Shown piece after piece: positions 6,804 through 10,924 of a stretch of DNA of 10,924 nucleotides. The position numbers and the translations under genes are program-made. Under the pieces are notes generated by a model. It searched no databases, was not told where the DNA came from, and saw nothing but the letters and a program-made list of their open reading frames with translations. Position 1 is the first letter of the stretch. The number at the start of each line of letters is the position of its first letter. This DNA comes from Pseudomonadota bacterium (GTDB lineage Bacteria > Bdellovibrionota_B > Oligoflexia > Oligoflexales > JAPPIL01): NCBI GenBank assembly GCA_028877195.1, contig JAPPIL010000265.1, forward strand, positions 1-10,924, read 5' to 3'.

Positions 6804-7907
6804 TTGAAGTTTAAAGTAAAAAATTATGCATGGATACTAGTGGTCGGTGTTGTGGTTAGCTGTTCGGCGGCGCAAACTGACAGTGATACTCTGCAGGTTG
6901 GCAATGAAACGGCGGTGGACGATGTGGTCGGCACTGATGTTGTTGGCAGCGGGGGTGAGTATAACCAAATGGACAATGGTCAGTTGATTGGGGCTGGCAA
7001 TACGATAAGCGATGCTAATTTGAATCAGAACATCGATGCTGGCAATGTGATTGGCGGCGATAACGTAGCTGATATGGCTAATTCGGCGCAAGAAATCGAT
7101 GCAGTTGCTGGTAGTGATACGGGCAATGTTCTCTCAAATGCTGCGAGTAGTGTGGGGGAGATAGAACCGCAGCAAAGTGAGAATTTGTATGGCAACGATC
7201 AAACGAACTTGGGCATGAACAATGATTTGAATATGGGTGTTACGCCGCCGTCGGAAGTTCCGATGGATGATGGTGAATCTACAGCTATGGCGAGTAGTGA
7301 TGCTGCGATGATGAGCGGTGATATGGGCGGTCTGGATGCAGGCACGATGACTGCTAGTCTTCCAGAGATGGGAGCGAAGATGGTCTATATCGTCAAGAGC
7401 GGTGATACGCTGGGTGATATTGCGCAGAACATATATGGCGACAAGTCGCGGTGGCATGATCTTGCGTCTTGGTCTGGGTTTGCTAATCCGCATTTGATTT
7501 TCCCTGGCGATGTTGTCTATTACCAATACACGCAGGAATCGGCTGCTTTTGCGGCAAACTACGAAGCCCAGCAACGAATGGATGAAGTCGTAGTGCAGGC
7601 AGGCGATAGTTTGTCAAAGATTGCTGCACGAGTGTATGGCAACCCGATGGCTTGGGTCGTGTTATGGCGACACAATGGTCATGTTGCTAACCCAGATGTA
7701 ATTCAAATAGGTATGAAGGTTCATTATCCAGCCAACAATTTCCTTGTGGCTGATGCACACAGCACTCAACAAGCAGCACCTGCTGCTGCCATTGATCAAG
7801 CTGATCAAGCTGATCAGGCTGATCAATATGAGCAACTTGATCAAGCTGATCAAGTTGAAGGACAGGTGGCTACGCAAGCGCCTGATCAAATTCCCGCTGC
7901 AGGCTAG
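6801..7907 (+). CDS. Secreted lipoprotein with two LysM domains
   Basis: A probable envelope lipoprotein that binds peptidoglycan. The N-terminus KFKVKNYAWILVVGVVVSC is a lipoprotein signal with a lipobox ending at Cys21 (VVSC). Residues 22-190 form an acidic linker rich in Asn, Asp, Gly, Met and Ser, with repeated AGNxI-type phrases and likely disordered. LysM 1 spans about 195-245 (YIVKSGDTLGDIAQNIYG, then NPHLIFPGDVVYY). LysM 2 spans about 262-310 (VVVQAGDSLSKIAARVYG, then NPDVIQIGMKVHYP). The tail (331-352) is a run of Asp-Gln-Ala units encoded by a 9-bp tandem repeat. No catalytic domain is visible, so it is probably a structural or scaffold protein. The start is GTG 6801 or, judged by ribosome-site spacing, TTG 6804. 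It is divergent from the dcw operon, which suggests shared control and an envelope role. Its exact function is unknown. Confidence 0.85.
   Translation: MLKFKVKNYAWILVVGVVVSCSAAQTDSDTLQVGNETAVDDVVGTDVVGSGGEYNQMDNGQLIGAGNTISDANLNQNIDAGNVIGGDNVADMANSAQEIDAVAGSDTGNVLSNAASSVGEIEPQQSENLYGNDQTNLGMNNDLNMGVTPPSEVPMDDGESTAMASSDAAMMSGDMGGLDAGTMTASLPEMGAKMVYIVKSGDTLGDIAQNIYGDKSRWHDLASWSGFANPHLIFPGDVVYYQYTQESAAFAANYEAQQRMDEVVVQAGDSLSKIAARVYGNPMAWVVLWRHNGHVANPDVIQIGMKVHYPANNFLVADAHSTQQAAPAAAIDQADQADQADQYEQLDQADQVEGQVATQAPDQIPAAG
7794..7856 (+). repeat. 9-bp tandem repeat encoding Asp-Gln-Ala units
   Basis: Seven consecutive 9-bp units lie in the LysM lipoprotein gene. GATCAAGCT occurs at 7794, 7803 and 7839, GATCAGGCT at 7812, and variants at 7821, 7830 and 7848. 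The unit number can change without a frameshift, giving a length-variable acidic/polar tail. Confidence 0.85.
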
Positions 7908-7919
7908 TGTTTTTTGTTT

Positions 7920-7943
7920 GCGGAGGGCGTTCCCCCCCTCCGC
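7920..7943 (+). other. GC-rich hairpin after the LysM gene
   Basis: An 8-bp perfect stem (GCGGAGGG at 7920-7927 with CCCTCCGC at 7936-7943) has an 8-nt loop, 12 nt after the stop codon. The T-rich stretch lies before it, not after it, so it is not a classical intrinsic terminator in either direction. It may still protect the mRNA 3' end or pause polymerase. Confidence 0.5.
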
Positions 7944-7972
7944 ACCTCCCCCTATCGTCTTAAGACATATGC

Positions 7973-8000
7973 TTATACAAAGCCGCGCAGACCCCCATGT
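7973..8000 (-). repeat. IS-end-like direct repeat, copy 2
   Basis: TTATACAAAGCCG, followed by CGCAGACCCCCATGT, aligns with 8341-8373 at about 70 percent by eye with one 3-nt gap. Its orientation is the same as copy 3. The minus-strand reading again begins the CGGCTTTG-type motif seen at 24-39. Confidence 0.4.
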
Positions 8001-8048
8001 TAAGCTTGCTATAGGGGGGGGTTATGAAGGGGGGCGTGATGAGGCAGA

Positions 8049-8068
8049 TGCCTCTGCTTTCAGAGGCA
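8049..8068. repeat. Perfect 8-bp hairpin with 4-nt loop
   Basis: TGCCTCTG (8049-8056), loop CTTT, CAGAGGCA (8061-8068). No flanking T-run in either direction, so not an evident terminator. Confidence 0.6.
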
Positions 8069-8148
8069 CTGTCGAGACACCCCACCTTGGCAAACAGTCT
8101 GTCAATCGGAGATGCCAGGTTTAGGACAGCACTTTGCCTTCGGGGGCT

Positions 8149-8165
8149 TGGGGGCAGCGCCCCCA
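8149..8165. repeat. GC-rich 7-bp hairpin
   Basis: TGGGGGC (8149-8155), loop AGC, GCCCCCA (8159-8165), preceded by a further run GGGGGC at 8142-8147 that could pair alternatively with the same C-run. Confidence 0.55.
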
Positions 8166-8198
8166 TACATTCACAGCATGTCAAACGTATGTGCAGAC

Positions 8199-8220
8199 AA
8201 TGCTGTGCCAAGGCAGCATT
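8199..8220. repeat. 7-bp hairpin abutting the nested palindrome
   Basis: AATGCTG (8199-8205) pairs with CAGCATT (8214-8220) across an 8-nt loop that itself contains TGCC. It directly adjoins the larger structure at 8221-8294. Confidence 0.5.
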
Positions 8221-8294
8221 CGCATAAACATCTTGGCCACTGGAGTAATGCATCTCTCCAGATGCACCACTCCAGTGGCATAAATATCTATGCG
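8221..8294. repeat. Nested long palindrome (three stacked stems)
   Basis: The outer stem is CGCATA (8221-8226) with TATGCG (8289-8294). The middle stem is 11 bp, GCCACTGGAGT (8236-8246) with ACTCCAGTGGC (8269-8279). After a 2x2 mismatch (AA/CC) the inner stem is TGCATCT (8249-8255) with AGATGCA (8260-8266), with loop CTCC. This arrangement is strong enough to suggest a folded RNA or a recognition structure for a palindromic element. Confidence 0.7.
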
Positions 8295-8340
8295 ATCACC
8301 TGTTATACACTTATCACAATGCTTTCGTGGATAAATTCAG

Positions 8341-8373
8341 TTATGCAACAAAGCCGAGCGCACACCCATATCA
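8341..8373 (-). repeat. IS-end-like direct repeat, copy 3
   Basis: TTATGCAACAAAGCCG at 8341-8356 differs from 24-39 by one base. The following ACACCCATATC part matches copy 2. On the minus strand it reads CGGCTTTGTTGCATAA, similar to remembered IS903-type terminal repeats. Confidence 0.45.
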
Positions 8374-8381
8374 AAACCTTC

Positions 8382-8403
8382 CAAACTTTTTGAAAAAAGT
8401 TTG
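8382..8403 (-). terminator. Possible terminator after the nucleotidyltransferase gene
   Basis: A 10-bp perfect inverted repeat (CAAACTTTTT at 8382-8391 with AAAAAGTTTG at 8394-8403) lies about 50 nt past the nucleotidyltransferase stop on the minus strand. It is AT-rich and has T-runs within the stem, but no long T-run follows it. It could end transcription of the minus-strand operon. Confidence 0.4.
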
Positions 8404-8453
8404 ATCAAAAACTTCTAGAAAGAGAAACAGTAGGTGAGAGCAGGAACATGCCT

Positions 8454-9521
8454 TTAGGCGCTTGTTAAACAACGATGACCCATAAGCAAAGCATTCGCAT
8501 GCCTACCTGTAACTCTTGTCTTGCCCCAAATCAAACAGTTGTGCAGCCTAGCGCCAGCGGCAATGCTGATGTCTGGATGTAGCAGGTAGTTCGGTGGTTG
8601 CAGCTGGCAGTTGCGATCGACATAAGGTGAGCCGATGCGAATATCAGTGTCTGTAATGGTCATAGGCGCATTTATTAGTTTGGCAATGCCAAGATATTCA
8701 GGGTCTGATTTTAGACGCTTCAGCAGCTGATTATGCGCTCGTAAAATTGTGGATGGAGTTCCTAAATCATGCCACAAGCCAGTATGGATATGGTAGGCAA
8801 GCGGCTTTGAGTGTTCCAAAGCCTGTTGGAGAGCGTCAGACAGCTCACGACACTGGTAACGTCGCACATCGCGCAGGAAAGCAGGACTCCATATTTGGGC
8901 GCAGGCATAGCCAAACGCTTGTTGGCGCTGGTGGGCGGGGACTGGTGGCTTGGGCGGTGGTGGGTTTAGGGCATCGGACGGTGGTGGGTTTAGGGCATCG
9001 GACGGTGGTGGGTTTAGGGTAGCGGCTGGTGGTAAGTTGTGAGCTGTGGTGCGTTTGCCCAGTGAAATTCCCACAATATGTTGGTCATCGGTATACAGAC
9101 AAGTCTGATTAGGCGTTGGATTAGGCAAAAGCATAAGCGTTGCGTAGGCATTAGCATCAAAATGCGTAGCCTGTAACGCAGCAAAATCTATATCGCTGAC
9201 CACATCAGCATTGTAGACAAGAATATGGGCATCTTCGGCCCAATCAACGATGTTCTGGGCAAATCCTACCGTGCCAAGCAAATTTGGCTCATGGAAAATT
9301 CTTACCCCTAATTCAGTAGGCAAAGCCGCCTCGATACGGTCAGCGAGATGATGCGTGTTGATGGCAATATCCTGCACCTCATAACCGCGCAGCTGATGAA
9401 TGTTTAGTAGCAAAGGTGGCACACCCATACAGGGCAGCAACGGTTTAGGCACGATGCTGGTGAATGGTAGCAGGCGCTTGCCAAATCCTGCGCTCAAGAT
9501 AAATGCTTTTAGTTTCGGCAT
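8454..9521 (-). CDS. NDP-sugar nucleotidyltransferase with C-terminal beta-helix
   Basis: A sugar-1-phosphate nucleotidyltransferase (mannose-1-phosphate guanylyltransferase, MurU or RmlA-like superfamily) that makes a nucleotide-activated sugar in the cytoplasm. The signature SAGFGKRLLPFTSIVPKPLLP is at 10-30. The NAD of YNADVV (103-108) fits the metal/product-binding position, and FGYACAQIWSP (203-213) and GLWHDLGTP (248-256) match the core fold. Residues about 285-350 look like left-handed beta-helix rungs (DIRIGSPYVDRNC, HPDISIAAGARLHNCLIWG). The exact sugar cannot be told from sequence. Residues about 166-189 are a NPPPSDAL tandem insertion from the 24-bp minisatellite, in a loop before FGYACAQIW. 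The ATG at 9521 overlaps the galE end by 13 nt, so the gene is probably translationally coupled to galE. Confidence 0.88.
   Translation of the reverse strand: MPKLKAFILSAGFGKRLLPFTSIVPKPLLPCMGVPPLLLNIHQLRGYEVQDIAINTHHLADRIEAALPTELGVRIFHEPNLLGTVGFAQNIVDWAEDAHILVYNADVVSDIDFAALQATHFDANAYATLMLLPNPTPNQTCLYTDDQHIVGISLGKRTTAHNLPPAATLNPPPSDALNPPPSDALNPPPPKPPVPAHQRQQAFGYACAQIWSPAFLRDVRRYQCRELSDALQQALEHSKPLAYHIHTGLWHDLGTPSTILRAHNQLLKRLKSDPEYLGIAKLINAPMTITDTDIRIGSPYVDRNCQLQPPNYLLHPDISIAAGARLHNCLIWGKTRVTGRHANALLMGHRCLTSA
8956..9027 (+). repeat. 24-bp G-rich minisatellite, array A (inside nucleotidyltransferase gene)
   Basis: There are three units. 8956-8979 and 8980-9003 are identical and open GGTGGTGGGTTTAGGGCATC. 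9004-9027 matches for 16 bases and then diverges (TAGCGGCT), followed by GGTGGT. The minus-strand reading is NPPPSDAL. This is the cleanest array of the family, suggesting recent expansion. Confidence 0.9.
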
Positions 9522-10462
9522 CGGCGATAAAGGTAAGTGCTGTGGACAATGGCATCGAGCTGCGGATACTGGGGGTGAAAGCCAAGCATCGTGTGAGCAT
9601 GATGATGATCAAGGCTAACTGCTAGCGCATCACCAGGGCGACTAGGGGCACGTCGCACTTTGAGTGTCGTCGCACAGACACGTTCAACGCTACGCACTAC
9701 CTCAAGGTTAGAGTGGGGAGTGCCATTACCAAGATGGAAGGTGTGCTGTTTGCCTTGTCTATCAGCGCAGTTCGCACTCGCCAGCAGATGCGCATTGACT
9801 ATATCTAAGACATGCACATAGTCGCGTTCATACGTGCCATCACGTGTTGCTAGTCCTTGCCCGAAAACCGTAACAGGCTGGTCATGGAGAGCGGCATCGA
9901 TGAGGTTCGGAATAAGATGGGTTTCATGCTGCCGCTGTTCACCGTGCTGAACAGTCGCACCACCGACATTGGTATAACGCATGATGACCAGCGGTTGGCT
10001 GCTCGCTTGCAAAAGTTCCTCACACTGCGATTTAGAACGCCCATACTCGGAGACAGGCGCATGCGGACTGTTGATGTCGCTCACACTTGCCGCATTACCA
10101 AAGACTGCACAAGTGCTAGCAAAGATCAGCGTCGCGTTAGGAGCGGCAGTAGCAAGAATGGTGAGCAGAGCTTCGGTGCTGGTGATGTTTTCCTGATAAG
10201 CGGTTGCAGCCACACCGACGACAGCACTGATTGCAGCAAAATGATGAACAGCATGCGGTTGAAACTCTTTGACACGAGCGACTAACTCTGCAGTTAGAGG
10301 GTCGGTGCCGAGATAAAACTGCTGATGTTGCGCAGCAGTGCTAGGCAAACTCGTAAGCGCAGGCAAACGATCGATAACTAAACAACGATGTCCTGCAGCA
10401 GTCGCAACCTCAACGAAGACGCTGCCGATATAACCACTGCCACCAGTTACAAGAAAGTTCAT
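9509..10462 (-). CDS. galE: UDP-glucose 4-epimerase family protein (GalE)
   Basis: An extended short-chain dehydrogenase/reductase, probably interconverting UDP-glucose and UDP-galactose or the N-acetyl forms with bound NAD. The 317 residues have the NAD-binding TGGSGYIGS (6-14), HHFAAISAV (73-81), STC at 116-118 and the catalytic pair Y140 and K144 in YGRSK. RYTNVGGA (162-169, usually RYFNVAGA), DGTYERDYVHVLDIVNAHL (208-226) and RPGDA (275-279) follow. The length is slightly below the usual 330-340. The ATG at 10462 is preceded by GGG directly, with a weak GAG further up. It lies 37 nt after the ketosynthase-like gene and overlaps the nucleotidyltransferase gene by 13 nt, so the three form an operon for activated-sugar or surface-glycan synthesis. 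The substrate cannot be fixed from sequence. Confidence 0.92.
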   Translation of the reverse strand: MNFLVTGGSGYIGSVFVEVATAAGHRCLVIDRLPALTSLPSTAAQHQQFYLGTDPLTAELVARVKEFQPHAVHHFAAISAVVGVAATAYQENITSTEALLTILATAAPNATLIFASTCAVFGNAASVSDINSPHAPVSEYGRSKSQCEELLQASSQPLVIMRYTNVGGATVQHGEQRQHETHLIPNLIDAALHDQPVTVFGQGLATRDGTYERDYVHVLDIVNAHLLASANCADRQGKQHTFHLGNGTPHSNLEVVRSVERVCATTLKVRRAPSRPGDALAVSLDHHHAHTMLGFHPQYPQLDAIVHSTYLYRRCRN

Positions 10463-10499
10463 CCCATCTCAAGCTTAAATTATTTGAATTCCCACCGAT

Positions 10500-10924
10500 C
10501 TACGAGGTTCTCCTTAAAATAATGGCAGCGCAATTGCCCCCGAAGCCCATTGCACATATTAGCACACAATCGTAGCTGGTGGGCATTGCTTGCAGGGCGG
10601 TAAGGGAGTTAGTGGCGGGTGAACGATTGTGAGAAACACTGTGGAAAAACCTGTGAGAAAAGTATGGCAGCGGGAAGCAAGCACGTTGCTGCATTTGGTT
10701 GTAGGCCAAAGCGACGCTATACAACGAAGCTGCACCGAGCAGATGACCTGTGCACCATTTATGGAAGCGCACAGGCGGGAATTTATCCGTAAAAATCTGA
10801 TGGTAGGCATGCCATTCAGCGGCATCGCCATGTTTAGTTGCTGCTCCATGCCCGATTACTAACTGCACGGCATTAGCGTTGAGGTTGGCAGCAGTCAAAG
10901 CTCGTCTGACCGCCAGCACTAACC
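10500..10924 (-). CDS. Beta-ketoacyl-ACP synthase-like protein, C-terminal part
   Basis: This is the C-terminal 140 or so codons of a thiolase-fold ketosynthase. The frame is open to the window end, so the N-terminus with the active-site cysteine is not visible. Two of the family's three landmarks appear: GHGAATKHGDAAEW (HGTxTxxxDxxE in the family, first catalytic His) and HKWCTGHLLGAAS (KSxxGHxxGAAG, with the catalytic Lys and second His kept but W at the usual Ser). The end GFGGNCAAIILRR matches the glycine-rich GFGGxNAxxxLRR finish. The His-rich, Ser/Asn-rich segment between them (SHRFFHSVSHNRS) is atypical. It is the first visible gene of the operon with galE. It could belong to fatty-acid, polyketide or aryl-polyene-type lipid synthesis, but that is not resolved. 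Confidence 0.8.
   Translation of the reverse strand, partial: LVLAVRRALTAANLNANAVQLVIGHGAATKHGDAAEWHAYHQIFTDKFPPVRFHKWCTGHLLGAASLYSVALAYNQMQQRACFPLPYFSHRFFHSVSHNRSPATNSLTALQAMPTSYDCVLICAMGFGGNCAAIILRRTS

Larger units (their letters stand above)
7908..8453. other. Gene-free, hairpin-rich intergenic region
   Basis: This 546-bp stretch between the LysM gene and the nucleotidyltransferase gene has no credible coding region. Its open frames carry no family motif and run through the inverted repeats. It holds six hairpins (7920-7943, 8049-8068, 8149-8165, 8199-8220, 8221-8294, 8382-8403) and two diverged direct repeats (7973-8000 and 8341-8373) enclosing about 340 bp. The pattern suggests a relic mobile element or a structured non-coding element. 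No tRNA, rRNA or known riboswitch is recognised. Confidence 0.55.

Noticed and set aside
7134..7574. 146-codon minus-strand frame opposite the LysM gene
   Set aside because: It is antisense to two clear LysM domains and shows no family motif.
7920..7943. Classical intrinsic terminator for the LysM gene
   Set aside because: The stem is good but the T-rich stretch lies on its 5' side; kept only as a hairpin.
7960..8253. 97-codon minus-strand open frame in the hairpin-rich intergenic region
   Set aside because: It runs through the inverted repeats and the IS-end-like motif, has no recognisable domain, and is Cys/Ser/Pro-rich like translated non-coding DNA.
7908..8453. tRNA or known riboswitch in the long gap
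   Set aside because: No cloverleaf, TTCGA-type T-loop or recognised aptamer core was found; the hairpins are simple or nested palindromes.
8956..9027. CRISPR array based on the 24-bp repeats
   Set aside because: Units are directly adjacent with no unique spacers and are translated in frame within a gene.
9857..10285. 142-codon plus-strand frame opposite galE
   Set aside because: It is antisense to the conserved epimerase core and has no recognisable features.

Overview
The window comes from a Gram-negative bacterium that makes meso-diaminopimelate peptidoglycan. MurE carries the DNPR motif, there is a secreted lipoprotein with two LysM domains, and the dcw (division and cell wall) genes are in the classical order. 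The short FtsL and the LysM lipoprotein resemble deltaproteobacterial or Bdellovibrionota-like lineages, but this placement is a low-confidence inference. Nearly all genes lie on the minus strand.

Layout by increasing coordinate. (1) Positions 1-737 form a mobile-element-like margin: a 5' part of an Rpn/YhgA-like nuclease gene on the minus strand, running into an insertion-sequence-end-like motif at 24-39; an unassigned minus-strand frame at 376-567; and a likely terminator at 676-697. (2) Positions 738-6737 hold a tightly packed minus-strand operon, transcribed rsmH-ftsL-ftsI-murE-murF. Its genes overlap or nearly abut, and it ends at a hairpin plus T-run after murF. No mraZ precedes rsmH and no mraY follows murF within the window. 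(3) On the plus strand from 6801 (or 6804) to 7907 is a divergent LysM lipoprotein gene, separated from rsmH by about 63 bp containing a perfect palindrome. (4) Positions 7908-8453 have no credible gene. They hold a cluster of hairpins between two diverged direct repeats whose sequence recurs at the start of the window. (5) Positions 8454-10924 hold a second minus-strand operon, transcribed as a ketosynthase-like gene (cut by the window end), then galE, then a sugar nucleotidyltransferase with a C-terminal beta-helix.

The operon genes act on septal peptidoglycan: UDP-MurNAc-peptide synthesis (MurE, MurF), septal transpeptidation (FtsI with FtsL), and 16S rRNA methylation (RsmH). The second operon supplies activated sugars, probably for a surface glycan or glycolipid.

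The most unusual signal is a 24-bp, G-rich, coding-compatible minisatellite. It occurs as short arrays inside rsmH, at the ftsI/murE overlap and in the nucleotidyltransferase gene, always in the same orientation. It is read in two different frames, giving NPPPSEAL-like or SSTHHRPK-like peptides. At the ftsI/murE junction one array is translated in both frames across a 116-nt gene overlap.
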